From UBA5972 sp964567685 (GTDB taxonomy: Bacteria > Pseudomonadota > Alphaproteobacteria > Rhodobacterales > Rhodobacteraceae): a stretch of 64,000 bases of DNA. The notes beneath the pieces are model-generated. The model searched no databases and was not told the origin of the DNA. It saw only the letters and a program-made list of their open reading frames with translations. The stretch lies in assembly GCA_964567685.1 (NCBI GenBank), contig CAZMNO010000003.1, positions 62,001-126,000 on the forward strand, read 5' to 3'. Of this stretch, positions 8,214 to 16,878 are shown in pieces (the stretch's first letter is position 1; every line of letters starts with the position of its first letter). Position numbers and translations under genes: made by a program.

Positions 8214-9414
8214 CCTTGGCCTCATCTCTGGCAAGCTGCTGTTCAACCAGTCCGACCCAGAACGAGGCGCCATAGGCAAGGCCGTCGTCGTTGAAATCGT
8301 AATCCGCCGAGTGCAGAGGTTGGGCCGAGGCACCAGTTGTGCCGTTGCCCATCAGCACGAAACAGCCGGGTCTGGCGGCGGCGAAATGGGCGAAATCCTC
8401 GGAAAACAGTTTAGGCGCGCAGGCACCATCGACATTGGCCGCGCCAACCAGCGCCACTGCCGCAGCCGTGGCCGCCGCAGCAGGGGCGGCGGCGTTTATG
8501 GTTGGCGGGAAGATCGTGTCATAGGTCACTTCGGCACTGACCCCATGCGCCTGAGCGATACCGGTAATGATCTGGTGCATCCGCGCCTCAATTGATGCGT
8601 TGATTTCCGGTGTCAGCGCGCGGGCATCGCCTTTCAGCACGGCCCGCCCCGGCAGCACGTTGCGTTTGCCATCGGTGATGAATTCGGTGACGGAGACCAC
8701 ACCGCTCAGCCCCGGATCAAGCTTGCGCGCAACGATTGTTTGTAAGGAAGAGACGATTTCCGCCCCAACGACGATCGCATCGACCCCCATATGCGGCATC
8801 GCCGCGTGACCGCCCTGCGCAGTGACGGTGATCTCAAACAGGCTTTCGCTGGCAGTCATCGGCCCGGATCGGGTGGCGAAATGGCCAAGTTCCATTCCGG
8901 GAATGTTGTGCATGGCGTAGATTTCATCGATGTCAAATCGGCTCATCAACCCGTCATCCAGCATGGCCGGGGCACCGAGCCCGTGTTCTTCATTCGGTTG
9001 AAAAACGAAAACCACGCGCCCGCTGAATTCACCGCTTTCCGCCAGCAGGCGCGCCGCCCCCAGCGCCATTGTCACATGCCCGTCATGCCCGCAGGCATGC
9101 ATGACGCCCTCGGTCAGCGACTTATGGGCAAAACCGTTGATTTCGGTGATCGGCAGCGCGTCCATGTCCGCCCTGATCCCGACCGAATCCGTACCATTGC
9201 CCCTTTGCAGTACGCCGACAACGCCGGTGCCGCCGATGGCTGGCGTGACCTCGTAACCAAAAGACGCCAGCCGTTCGGCGATTTTTGCTGCCGTTCGGGA
9301 CTCCTGAAACCCCAGTTCGGGATTTTGATGAAAATCATGCCGCCAGACGGTCATGTCCGCCAGGATATCGCTCGCTGGCAATCTGTCTCTGTGCATAGCC
9401 TGACTCCCCGGCAC
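8206..9414 (-). CDS. M20-family amidohydrolase (hippurate hydrolase/N-acyl amino acid deacylase type)
   Basis: A 402-residue M20D metallohydrolase. Metal-binding motifs are HACGHDGHVTMALGAARLL (Cys and His ligands), FQPNEEHGLGA (catalytic Glu), YAMHNIPGMELG and a late LHSADYDFND His. The lid domain contains TVTAQGGHAAMPHMGVDAI. The start is ATG 9414; Met7 at 9396 is an alternative. It is the first gene of a reverse-strand pair with the M24-fold protein, resembling the hydrolase-plus-deacetylase pairs of ectoine degradation (DoeA/DoeB), but no transporter or other ectoine genes are present, so the substrate is unassigned. The product is probably cytoplasmic. Confidence 0.8.
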   Translation of the reverse strand: MPGSQAMHRDRLPASDILADMTVWRHDFHQNPELGFQESRTAAKIAERLASFGYEVTPAIGGTGVVGVLQRGNGTDSVGIRADMDALPITEINGFAHKSLTEGVMHACGHDGHVTMALGAARLLAESGEFSGRVVFVFQPNEEHGLGAPAMLDDGLMSRFDIDEIYAMHNIPGMELGHFATRSGPMTASESLFEITVTAQGGHAAMPHMGVDAIVVGAEIVSSLQTIVARKLDPGLSGVVSVTEFITDGKRNVLPGRAVLKGDARALTPEINASIEARMHQIITGIAQAHGVSAEVTYDTIFPPTINAAAPAAAATAAAVALVGAANVDGACAPKLFSEDFAHFAAARPGCFVLMGNGTTGASAQPLHSADYDFNDDGLAYGASFWVGLVEQQLARDEAKDV

Positions 9415-9482
9415 TGACGTGCAGGCGACGCTAAATCGGTTGGGTGAGTTTAGGCAAGCGGAAATCCCGAGTGGATGGTAAA

Positions 9483-10250
9483 TCAGGCCTGCCGGTCCAG
9501 AAACGTGCGAATTTCGGTTTCAAATTCGCGTGGTTTTTCCGCGTGGAGCCAATGCCCGGCACCCGCTATCTGGCGAAACATGGCCTGCGGGAACAATTCG
9601 AGGATCCGCGCGCGGTGCTCTGGTTGGACATAGGTGGAAGTCGCGCCGGAAAGGAACAGGGCAGGGCCGTCAAAGCGCCCGTTGATCTCCGGGAAATTCG
9701 AAATGACGGACATGTTTGCGCGAAGCGCTTTCAGGTTCAACCGCCAGCGCGGCACCTCGCCCGTCAGATCGAGGCTTTGCAGCAAAAAGGCGCGAAGGGG
9801 GGCCTCGGGTACGGTGGTCGTCAACTGCTCATCCGCGTCGCGACGCGTGGAAACACGTGATAAATCAACGCCTTCCATGGCATCGATCAATGGTTCGTTG
9901 GGGTTTTCATAGCGGACGGGGGCGATATCGGCGATGATAACCCGGTTGACAAGACCCGCATGATTCAGCGCAAGGGCCATGGTTGCCTTGCCGCCCATGG
10001 AATGCCCCAGAACATCTGCTTGACCACCCTCAGCCGCAATCACCGAAGCCAGATCCTCTGCCATATCGTGATAGGAACTTTCGTCATGCCAGGGGCTGTG
10101 CCCGTGATTGCGCATGTCAACGGTGAGCACCGGGCGGCTGTCGGCCAGTCGCCTGGAGATCACGCCCCAGTTTCGGGCCGAGCCAAACAGCCCATGCGCG
10201 ATAACCAGCGGGTCTGAACCCGGCAAGCCGGTCAGGATAGTGTTGAGCAT
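9483..10250 (-). CDS. Alpha/beta-fold hydrolase (YbfF-like esterase)
   Basis: A 255-residue alpha/beta hydrolase with all expected elements: oxyanion region IAHGLFGSARNWG, nucleophile Ser in GHSMGG, an Asp-containing turn near LSGATSTYVQPEHRA, and the catalytic His in GAGHWLHAEKP. Size and motifs fit the YbfF/ABHD11 group of short acyl esterases. No lid insertion or signal peptide is visible, so it is cytoplasmic. It stands alone: 68 bp separate it from the M20 gene downstream on the same strand, and the divergent DUF302 gene starts 134 bp upstream. Confidence 0.8.
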   Translation of the reverse strand: MLNTILTGLPGSDPLVIAHGLFGSARNWGVISRRLADSRPVLTVDMRNHGHSPWHDESSYHDMAEDLASVIAAEGGQADVLGHSMGGKATMALALNHAGLVNRVIIADIAPVRYENPNEPLIDAMEGVDLSRVSTRRDADEQLTTTVPEAPLRAFLLQSLDLTGEVPRWRLNLKALRANMSVISNFPEINGRFDGPALFLSGATSTYVQPEHRARILELFPQAMFRQIAGAGHWLHAEKPREFETEIRTFLDRQA

Positions 10251-10355
10251 TGCGACAATGTCCTTTCCAACCCGCCAATCACCCGTTCACGATACTGGCG
10301 GCAATGCGACATTTCGGCAAGCCGGTTGCAATCGCGCGGCAGGTGCGCCAAATGA

Positions 10356-10375
10356 ATATTAGTGAAACCTAATAT
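10356..10375. promoter_or_regulatory. Inverted repeat just upstream of the DUF302 gene
   Basis: ATATTAG at 10356-10362 and its exact complement CTAATAT at 10369-10375, with a 6-base spacer, end nine bases before the ATG at 10385. The 134-bp divergent region between the hydrolase and the DUF302 gene is otherwise unremarkable. The geometry suits a dimeric repressor, but no regulator is identified. Confidence 0.4.
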
Positions 10376-10384
10376 GAGAAATCC

Positions 10385-10783
10385 ATGAATATGAGCATCG
10401 AAGTAACCCAGAACGGCAGCATGGACGAGGTGATCGGTAAAGTCACCGACGCCCTCAAGGAAGAGGGGTTCGGCGTGCTGACCCGGATCGACGTCGATAC
10501 CACCCTCAAAACCAAGATCGGTGCCGATTTCCGCCCCTATGTCATTTTAGGGGCCTGCAATCCCGGGCTTGCGCATCAGGCGCTCAGTGCCCGCCCCGAT
10601 GTCGGACTACTGCTGCCCTGCAATGTCGTGGTTGAAGAGACCGGCAAAGACGAATGCCTCGTTCGTTTCATCGATCCTGAGCAGATGATGGGTTTTGGCG
10701 ATCTGGCCAGCGATGAAACCCTCGTCAGGGTAGGCGGCGAAGCGGCTGAGAGGATCAACCGTGCGGCGGCGTCGCTGAACTGA
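10385..10783 (+). CDS. DUF302 domain protein
   Basis: A 132-residue protein matching DUF302: an N-terminal segment SMDEVIGKVTDALKEEGFGVLTRIDVDTTLKTKIG, then YVILGACNPGLAHQAL, PDVGLLLPCNVVVEE and VRFIDPEQMMGF. The single Cys of LGACNP and that of LLPCNV are typical of the family, whose function is not firmly known (some members are linked to redox or sulfur stress). No signal peptide. It starts at ATG 10385, with a second ATG at 10391. A perfect inverted repeat sits directly upstream and probably controls it. Confidence 0.8.
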   Translation: MNMSIEVTQNGSMDEVIGKVTDALKEEGFGVLTRIDVDTTLKTKIGADFRPYVILGACNPGLAHQALSARPDVGLLLPCNVVVEETGKDECLVRFIDPEQMMGFGDLASDETLVRVGGEAAERINRAAASLN

Positions 10784-10796
10784 TCCGCCCCATATT

Positions 10797-10821
10797 GCAG
10801 CCCTCTTACCTTGGGGGCTGC
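10797..10821 (+). terminator. Possible weak terminator after the DUF302 gene
   Basis: GCAGCCC (10797-10803) pairs with GGGCTGC (10815-10821) across an 11-base loop. Only a poor T-run follows, so termination would be weak. Confidence 0.3.
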
Positions 10822-10875
10822 CCTGTTGCCCGAATTCCCCCCCGGCCTTATGATGCGCGCCACGGGGAGACGCGA

Positions 10876-11241
10876 ATGTACAAGACGTCACTGCGGTCGG
10901 TCACGGCCGAGATTGAGGAATTGCTGGCAGAAAAATTTTCGGCTAAAGGCCGGAATTTGAACCAGAAAATAAGACATGTCGGGCGCAAGCTGCCGCGCAA
11001 TATCCGGCAGCAGGCGGCTTATCTGGTTGAGGCCGAAGCGCGTTATCAAAACCCCAAGCGCGCGCATCAATATGACCCGGAACGTGTACTTGAGGCGCGG
11101 AAACAATGCGTTGAGTATTTGGAAAAAGTCAGCCGCTCAGCCCGCCGCAGCCACCGCCGGCTGTCCTGGCTGACCAGCCTTTTAGTCAATCTGTTCCTGC
11201 TGGCGGTGTTTATTGCCGTGGCGGCCTATTACCTCGTCTGA
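10876..11241 (+). CDS. Small tail-anchored membrane protein, unknown function
   Basis: A 121-residue protein I do not recognise. The first ~95 residues are highly charged and predicted helical (VTAEIEELLAEKFSAKGRNLNQKIRHVGRKLP, then LEARKQCVEYLEKVSRSARRSHRR). They end in one hydrophobic segment (LTSLLVNLFLLAVFIAVAAYYLV) that reaches the C-terminus, so a cytoplasmic domain anchored by its tail is likely. I chose ATG 10876, which has GGGGAG at 10864; the frame is open further upstream to 10795 but crosses the hairpin after the DUF302 gene. The stop lies three bases from the end of the convergent pirin gene. Confidence 0.65.
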   Translation: MYKTSLRSVTAEIEELLAEKFSAKGRNLNQKIRHVGRKLPRNIRQQAAYLVEAEARYQNPKRAHQYDPERVLEARKQCVEYLEKVSRSARRSHRRLSWLTSLLVNLFLLAVFIAVAAYYLV

Positions 11242-11244
11242 CGA

Positions 11245-12162
11245 TCAATTCTCCGCCGGATGGCGGATGAAATTGCCGTTTCGCAGATCGGAAAAGGCGG
11301 TTTTCAGCTCCTCCTGTGTGTTCATCACAATCGGGCCGTGCCAGGCGACGGGCTCTTTGATCGGGGTGCCTGAAACCAGCAGAAATCGCATGCCTTCAGG
11401 CCCGGCCTGAACGCTTATGCTGTCGCCACTGTCAAACTCGACCAACGTGCGGTTGCCCGAAAGATCGCGCTGGAATACCTCCTGTCCGGCCACTTCACGC
11501 TCCAGCAAGACGCCTTTGGGAGGGGACGCGTCAGCAAACCGGCCGGAACCTTTGAATACATAGGCGAATGTCTGGCGGTAAGTATCCATAGGCAGAGTTT
11601 TCTGCACACCCGGTGGCAGGCGGATATCGAGATATTGCGGGTCAGCGGCAATGCCGTCAACCGGGCCTGATTTATCACGGAAATCGCCGATAATGACCCG
11701 GATGACACTGCCGTCATCGTCGTGAAACTCGGGAAACTCAGCCGAAGGCACGTCCTGATACCGGGGTTCGGTCATCTTCAGATGCCCGGGCAGATTGGCC
11801 CAAAGCTGAAAACCGTGCATGCGCCCCGTTTGACTGCCGGTCGGCATTTCCTGATGCAAAATACCTGACCCGGCGGTCATCCACTGCACGTCACCCGCCC
11901 CCAAAGTGCCGTGATTGCCCAGCGAATCCTTATGTTCCACCGTGCCGTCCAGCACATAAGTTATTGTTTCAATCCCCCGATGCGGATGCCAGGGGAACCC
12001 TTGCAGGTAATCCTCAGGCGAGTCGCTGCCAAAATCGTCGAACAACAGGAACGGGTCGAGCATGGTCGGGTCGCGAAACCCGAAGGCGCGATGCAGATGA
12101 ACCCCCGCACCTTCAATGGTCGGCTGGGCCTGGCTAAGCGATTTTACGGGGCGAATGGACAT
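11245..12162 (-). CDS. Pirin family protein
   Basis: A 305-residue bicupin. The N-terminal cupin carries the metal-binding set FPWHPHRGIETITYVLDG (two His), later HKDSLGNHGTLGAGDVQWMTAGSGILHQEMP (His and Glu). The C-terminal cupin (YVFKGSGRFA, LVEFDSGDSISVQA) follows the pirin layout. The start at 12162 is decided by a near-perfect AAGGAGGT Shine-Dalgarno (complement of 12170-12177); longer in-frame extensions ignore it. Pirins may act as quercetinases or redox-sensitive regulators. It is divergent from the dehydrogenase gene at 12379 and shares a 216-bp control region with it. Confidence 0.88.
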   Translation of the reverse strand: MSIRPVKSLSQAQPTIEGAGVHLHRAFGFRDPTMLDPFLLFDDFGSDSPEDYLQGFPWHPHRGIETITYVLDGTVEHKDSLGNHGTLGAGDVQWMTAGSGILHQEMPTGSQTGRMHGFQLWANLPGHLKMTEPRYQDVPSAEFPEFHDDDGSVIRVIIGDFRDKSGPVDGIAADPQYLDIRLPPGVQKTLPMDTYRQTFAYVFKGSGRFADASPPKGVLLEREVAGQEVFQRDLSGNRTLVEFDSGDSISVQAGPEGMRFLLVSGTPIKEPVAWHGPIVMNTQEELKTAFSDLRNGNFIRHPAEN

Positions 12163-12217
12163 GAATGGCACCTCCTTTGACAGAAGCAACATAAGCATCG
12201 CGTTTGCAGATAAACAG

Positions 12218-12247
12218 TATGGCGATTTGAAATAGATTGTTGCCATA
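12218..12247. promoter_or_regulatory. Inverted repeat in the pirin/dehydrogenase divergent region
   Basis: TATGGC at 12218-12223 and GCCATA at 12242-12247 are exact complements, 18 bases apart, about 60-80 bp upstream of the pirin start. The spacing resembles LysR-type sites, which commonly lie next to pirin genes, but no LysR gene lies within the window here. Tentative. Confidence 0.3.
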
Positions 12248-12378
12248 TTAGAAACAGTAATCGGACGGAAACTCGTTGTAACCGAAATGCAGTGTCGTTT
12301 ACGGGCAAGCGGAGTCGCTGATTTGCTGGTTTGGGTTTGAACCGGACAACAGTGAAACTCATCAAAAAGGTCGCAGAA

Positions 12379-13341
12379 ATGAAGATCGGATTTATCGGGC
12401 TGGGCAATGTCGGGGCCAAGCTTTCGGGCAGTTTGCTGCGCAACGGGATTGATCTGACGGTGCATGATCTCAACCCCGAACTGGTGGCGAAATTTGTCAG
12501 CCAGGGGGCAATGGCTGCGGAAAACCCGGCTCAGATGATGCGCGACTGCGATGCGGTGATCACCTGCCTGCCGTCACCTGCTGCGTCGGCCGCGGTAATG
12601 GAAGAGCCCGGTGGTTTGCTGGAGAGCGTGGTGGACGGCAAGATCTGGATGGAGATGTCAACCACCGACGAAGCCGAGGTCAAGCGGCTGGGCCAAAAGG
12701 TCATCGCCAAAGGCGGTGCGGCGGTCGATTGCCCGGTTTCAGGCGGTTGTCATCGTGCCGCGACCGGCAATATCTCGATCTTTGCGGGTTGTGACCGGGC
12801 CACGTTCGATCGGATTCTGCCACTTCTGACCACGATGGGGCGGCGGGTTCTGCGCACCGGCGAGCTTGGCTCAGCCAGCGTTCTGAAAGTGCTGACCAAC
12901 TACCTTGCCACCGCAAATCTTGTCACTTGCGCCGAAGCTCTGGTAACGGCGAAAGCGGCGGGGATGGACCTGAATACCACCTATGAGGCGATCAAGATCT
13001 CCTCCGGCACCTCGTTCGTGCACGAGACCGAAAGCCAGGTCATCCTCAACGGCTCACGCGACATTTCCTTCACCATGGATCTGGTGAAAAAGGATATCGG
13101 CCTTTTTCAGGAGATTGCCGAGCGCAACAATGTGCCACTGGAAGTCAGCCCGCTGCTGATCGACATTTTCAATGACGGCATCGACCGCTTCGGCCCGCGT
13201 GAACTGTCGCCCAATATCATCAGGCGGCTGGAAGAGACAACCGGCCTTGATATCACGGCCCCCGGCTTTCCGCCCGAGATGACCGATGATGAGCCCGAGG
13301 AACCGGGGTATGAGGTTGTGCCGACCTCTGGTAAAAACTAG
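12379..13341 (+). CDS. NAD(P)-dependent 3-hydroxyisobutyrate dehydrogenase-family oxidoreductase
   Basis: A 320-residue beta-hydroxyacid dehydrogenase. It has the Rossmann motif IGFIGLGNVGAKLSGSLL, the substrate motif DCPVSGGCHRAATGNISIFAGC, and the catalytic Lys in LKVLTNYLATANLVTCAEAL. ATG 12379 matches the family N-terminus MKIGFIGLG; an open frame begins at 12331 but lacks similarity. The C-terminal ~30 residues are an acidic extension (MTDDEPEEPGYEVVP) not usual in the family. It could act on 3-hydroxyisobutyrate, tartronate semialdehyde or sulfolactaldehyde; the sequence does not discriminate. It stands alone, divergent from pirin. Confidence 0.8.
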   Translation: MKIGFIGLGNVGAKLSGSLLRNGIDLTVHDLNPELVAKFVSQGAMAAENPAQMMRDCDAVITCLPSPAASAAVMEEPGGLLESVVDGKIWMEMSTTDEAEVKRLGQKVIAKGGAAVDCPVSGGCHRAATGNISIFAGCDRATFDRILPLLTTMGRRVLRTGELGSASVLKVLTNYLATANLVTCAEALVTAKAAGMDLNTTYEAIKISSGTSFVHETESQVILNGSRDISFTMDLVKKDIGLFQEIAERNNVPLEVSPLLIDIFNDGIDRFGPRELSPNIIRRLEETTGLDITAPGFPPEMTDDEPEEPGYEVVPTSGKN

Positions 13342-13356
13342 CGTCTTGCTTGGTGG

Positions 13357-13380
13357 ACCTTTTTGACACCGTCAAAAGGT
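13357..13380 (+). terminator. Hairpin after the dehydrogenase gene
   Basis: ACCTTTTTGAC (13357-13367) pairs with GTCAAAAGGT (13371-13380) with one bulged T and a 3-base loop, 15 bp after the stop codon and before the convergent VOC gene. A downstream T-run is lacking, so it is only a probable terminator. Confidence 0.4.
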
Positions 13381-13426
13381 GATTTGAGTCCAAGCTTTCC
13401 GGTTCGCCTCTCCGGTTTATTCTGCT

Positions 13427-13831
13427 CTATGCATTGTGTTTGGCTAACCACCAAATGTTACCGCACGGATCCTTGATTCCCGCCATTCGGTCACCATGCG
13501 GCCGATCATTGGGTTCCATCAGGGATACGGCCCCCAGTTGCAGTGCAGCTTCATAGGCTTGGTCGGCATCGTCTACGAAAAGGTGCATCTGCGAAGTGTT
13601 GATAGGATACTCGTCCGAGCTTTCATTCAACATGATGATTGAGTTGCCAATGCGCAAGCGTGCGTGCTGGAGGCGGTTATCCTCATATCTGCTTTCCTTG
13701 ATCACAGATGCTTCAAACGCGGCAGCCAGGAACGCGATCAACCGGTCTGCATCGGCTACGGTGAAATAGGGTGTAATAGTGTGATAACCTTCAGGCGCAG
13801 AATTTCCACTGATCACATTAAGCCCCATCAC
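13427..13831 (-). CDS. VOC (glyoxalase/PhnB-like) superfamily protein
   Basis: A 134-residue single-domain VOC protein: YHTITPYFTVADADRLIAFLAAAFEA, HARLRIGNSIIMLNES, MHLFVDDADQAYEAALQLGA and GIKDPCGNIWWLAKHNA. The last motif, with Asp-Pro-x-Gly-Asn-x-Trp, is the standard PhnB-like ending. Metal ligands are not clearly all present, so the activity (lyase, dioxygenase or binding) is open. The start is ATG 13831, with ATG 13828 next to it. It is monocistronic, convergent with the dehydrogenase. Confidence 0.75.
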   Translation of the reverse strand: MMGLNVISGNSAPEGYHTITPYFTVADADRLIAFLAAAFEASVIKESRYEDNRLQHARLRIGNSIIMLNESSDEYPINTSQMHLFVDDADQAYEAALQLGAVSLMEPNDRPHGDRMAGIKDPCGNIWWLAKHNA

Positions 13832-13975
13832 TAGCGTATCCGTACGATGTCAGTCTCTATCGCAAATGCCTGATGGGCAAGTACAGTCTTCCACCCCCTT
13901 CACCGTCCGGCTCAGAGTGCGCTGCTTGGATGATGCTTCTAGGCGATAGTAACAAATAATTTGTACTTCCTTAAG

Positions 13976-14003
13976 TTGATTATTTTTGTAAATGCCCTAT
14001 ACT
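13976..14003 (+). promoter_or_regulatory. Sigma70-type promoter for the TPR-like gene
   Basis: TTGATT (13976-13981) and TATACT (13998-14003) are 16 bases apart in the AT-rich part of the 302-bp gap between the VOC gene and the gene at 14134. This implies a 5' leader of about 120 bases. I see no other gene in the gap. Confidence 0.5.
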
Positions 14004-14133
14004 CAGACTGCAATAAATGGTTGTAATTTGTGAATCATATACAGCTTAAAATCGGGCGGGGTGGATTTTTGCTGAACCGTGTTATCGGTGCAACGGATGT
14101 CTTAGCTCGCCAATAATAAGGCGGCAGGCTAAA

Positions 14134-15438
14134 ATGAGCAGCAACAAGTTCGGACGGAGCAAGGTCCGGGAGCAGACAGGCAGGGTTGCAAACGTGTTCA
14201 CGTTTTCAGCCATTGTTTCAATCGCAATAACACTGGGTTTGACACCGCCTGCCCAGGCGAGTGACAAACTTGGTGGTCATGACCTCAGATTATGGGAACA
14301 GATAGGCGCGGACCAAAGAGCAAACCGGAACGCGCAAAAGTGGTATAATCGGTTTCAGGTCGCAACTTCAGAAGCGATAGAGGCCGGTCAATACGGTTTG
14401 GCGGCAAAATACGCCACTCGCCAGCTGGAACTTGTCCGCTCGATGTTCGGTGATGAGAGAGGGCTTTCGGATAGTGAATTCAGCGTGCGGTTTCCTCTGA
14501 CGTCAGCGACAGGTTATGAATTCATTAAACATCTGCACCTATCGCAATCTCAGCTCATATACGCCTTGATCAAGCTTGACCGCTACGACGAGGCATTTCG
14601 TGAGATACCGCGCAGCATTTACCTGAGCAGAAGGCTGTTTGGGGGCAACTCGCTTCAATATGTAGAGGCGCTTGATCACTACGCCCTCGTTGCAAAAGCT
14701 GCCGGCGAACCGTTTGTGTCAATGCTCTGGACGACAGAATTGACCGAAAGAACCCGAGAAATGTTTGGCGAAAGATCGTTGCCGCTGGCGAGGGCGTTGA
14801 TCAAACTCGCCATTTTGCATTCTGACCTTGATATGCAGCCCGAAGCACAGCTTGAGGCGCAGGAGGCAATTGCTGTTTTCAAAAAACTCGGAACAGATGA
14901 CGGCCGGGAATATCGCAATGCCCTCGCAAATCTGGCTATGGCATATGAACGCAGCGAAGATCTGGATTTGGCGAAGGAAACCATATTTGAAATTGTCAGA
15001 AACCTGGAGGTGGAAAATCAGGTTAACTCGTTGGAATATGGCGGGTATCTTTCAACGATCGCCCGCTATCTCGAGAAGTCCGGCAAGTTTGAAGCAGCCA
15101 GGCGGTTTCATCTTGCAGCAATGAAAAACGCGCGCTCGGTTGCCCCTGAAGATGAAATCTTCTTTGCGCTCAGGGCCAAGGCGTTCGCCAATATGCTCCA
15201 CCGGCAAGGTCTCCACGGCGACGCAGATGTTCTGTTTGCAGAGATTGCACCGATTTTCGACGAATATGGCGCTGGCAGCCTTTTGGATGGTCAGGCGGCA
15301 AGGATGCATCTCCCACGGTTGCGGAACAACGGCATTGGCCCCACCGACTTTACCTCGATCGAACCGACCAGCAGCGCAACGACGGAGGATGATTCCGTCA
15401 TCTCACCTGATGAAATTGACTGGAATCTTTTCCAATAA
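14134..15438 (+). CDS. Secreted tetratricopeptide-like protein, unknown role
   Basis: A 434-residue protein with an N-terminal basic stretch, a hydrophobic segment (VFTFSAIVSIAITLGLTPP) and an AQA-S signal peptidase site near residue 43, so it is exported. The mature part is helical with TPR-like pairs: AIEAGQYGLAAKYATRQLELVRSMFG, LIKLDRYDEAFREIPRSIYLSRRLFG, LANLAMAYERSEDLDLAKETI and YLEKSGKFEAARRFHLAAM. The last 40 residues are Ser/Thr/Asp-rich and probably disordered. Base composition is more AT-rich than in the flanks. It is monocistronic and ends ten bp from the convergent glutamate dehydrogenase. A scaffold or envelope-assembly role is possible but not shown. Confidence 0.7.
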   Translation: MSSNKFGRSKVREQTGRVANVFTFSAIVSIAITLGLTPPAQASDKLGGHDLRLWEQIGADQRANRNAQKWYNRFQVATSEAIEAGQYGLAAKYATRQLELVRSMFGDERGLSDSEFSVRFPLTSATGYEFIKHLHLSQSQLIYALIKLDRYDEAFREIPRSIYLSRRLFGGNSLQYVEALDHYALVAKAAGEPFVSMLWTTELTERTREMFGERSLPLARALIKLAILHSDLDMQPEAQLEAQEAIAVFKKLGTDDGREYRNALANLAMAYERSEDLDLAKETIFEIVRNLEVENQVNSLEYGGYLSTIARYLEKSGKFEAARRFHLAAMKNARSVAPEDEIFFALRAKAFANMLHRQGLHGDADVLFAEIAPIFDEYGAGSLLDGQAARMHLPRLRNNGIGPTDFTSIEPTSSATTEDDSVISPDEIDWNLFQ

Positions 15439-15447
15439 AACCTTTGC

Positions 15448-16878
15448 TTACAACCCCTTGGCGCGATAGCTGGCAGCCACCCGGCCGATGGACACCAGAT
15501 AGGCAGCGACCCTGAGATCGCTGACATCGTTGCGCCCGTGCCAAACCTCGCGCATGGCCTGATAGGCGGCGCGCATTGTGTCATCCAGCCCTGAGCGCAC
15601 CAGTTCAAGCTCGCCCGCGCCATGCAGGTATTTGTCGACGAAATCGGGGCTCAGTTTTGATTTCAGGCCGCTTTCGGTCGATATCCGGTTCAGTTCATCA
15701 ACCAGCAGCAAATGCCGTGCCTCTTCCTGGCGGCGCTGCATGCGGCCAAAGCGGATATGGCTTAGGTTCTTGACCCATTCAAAATAGGAAACCGTCACCC
15801 CGCCGGCATTGGCATACATATCGGGAATGATCACACAGCCCTTGTGGCGCAGAATTTCATCGGCCCCTGCCGTGACCGGCCCGTTTGCGGCCTCGATGAT
15901 CAAAGGCGCCTTGACGTTGGGGGCGTTATGCATGTTGATCACGCCTTCAAGGGCTGCCGGGATCAGAATATCGCAGTCGTTTTCCAGAACCAGCGCGCCT
16001 TTGGCGACATATTTACCCTCGCTGCAGCCTTTGACTCCGCCTGTTTCCTGAATATGGGCGCGCACAACATCGATATTCATGCCCTTCTCATTCACCAGTG
16101 CGCCATCGCGCTCGATAATTCCGGTTATGATCGACCCATCCTCGGTCGACAGGAAATGTGCCGCGTGATAGCCCACATTTCCCAACCCCTGAACAATAAC
16201 CCGCTTGCCATCAAGCGTTCCCGTCAGGCCTGCCGCCGATTTATCGTCGTCATAGCGAAAGAATTCCTGCAGGGCGTATTGAACGCCCCGCCCGGTGGCC
16301 TCGACCCGCCCGGCGATGCCTCCGGCATTAAGTGGTTTGCCAGTAACACAGGCACGGCTGTTAATATCGGTGGTGTTCATTCGGTTATACTGATCCGCAA
16401 TCCACGCCATCTCACGCTCGCCCGTTCCCATATCTGGGGCCGGAACGTTCTGGCTGGGATGGATCAGATCGCGCTTTGCCAGTTCGTATGCAAAGCGCCG
16501 TGTGATCATCTCCATTTCGTATTCTTCATACTCGCGCGGATCGATCCTGAGCCCGCCCTTGGAGCCGCCAAACGGTGTTTCCACCAGCGCGCATTTATAG
16601 GTCATCAGCGCGGCCAGCGCCTCGACCTCGTCCTGATTGACGCCCATGGCAAAACGGATACCGCCTTTGACGGGTTCCATATGCTCGGAATGCACAGACC
16701 GATAGCCGGTAAATGTCTGGATCTGGCCACGCAGGCGTACACCAAAGCGCACAGTGTATGTGGCGTTGCAGACCCTGATCTTTTCTTCAAGCCCCGGCGG
16801 CAGGTCCATCAGCGCAACAGCGCGGTTGAACATAAGATCGACGGATTGCCGAAAACTCGGCTCTGTTGCAGTGTTCAT
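15448..16878 (-). CDS. Glu/Leu/Phe/Val dehydrogenase (glutamate dehydrogenase)
   Basis: A 476-residue amino acid dehydrogenase. Glutamate-dehydrogenase motifs are GGIRFAMGVNQDEVEALAALMTYKCALVETPFGGSKGG (substrate Lys residues), NVPAPDMGTGEREMAWIADQY, the Rossmann motif VIVQGLGNVGYHAAHFLS, and EAANGPVTAGADEIL. It interconverts glutamate and 2-oxoglutarate plus ammonium in the cytosol. Length fits the hexameric class of marine alphaproteobacteria. A divergent 282-bp region separates it from the TadE-like gene; it contains a 12-bp CCCGGG-centred palindrome at 16960-16971 but no clear promoter. Confidence 0.88.
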   Translation of the reverse strand: MNTATEPSFRQSVDLMFNRAVALMDLPPGLEEKIRVCNATYTVRFGVRLRGQIQTFTGYRSVHSEHMEPVKGGIRFAMGVNQDEVEALAALMTYKCALVETPFGGSKGGLRIDPREYEEYEMEMITRRFAYELAKRDLIHPSQNVPAPDMGTGEREMAWIADQYNRMNTTDINSRACVTGKPLNAGGIAGRVEATGRGVQYALQEFFRYDDDKSAAGLTGTLDGKRVIVQGLGNVGYHAAHFLSTEDGSIITGIIERDGALVNEKGMNIDVVRAHIQETGGVKGCSEGKYVAKGALVLENDCDILIPAALEGVINMHNAPNVKAPLIIEAANGPVTAGADEILRHKGCVIIPDMYANAGGVTVSYFEWVKNLSHIRFGRMQRRQEEARHLLLVDELNRISTESGLKSKLSPDFVDKYLHGAGELELVRSGLDDTMRAAYQAMREVWHGRNDVSDLRVAAYLVSIGRVAASYRAKGL

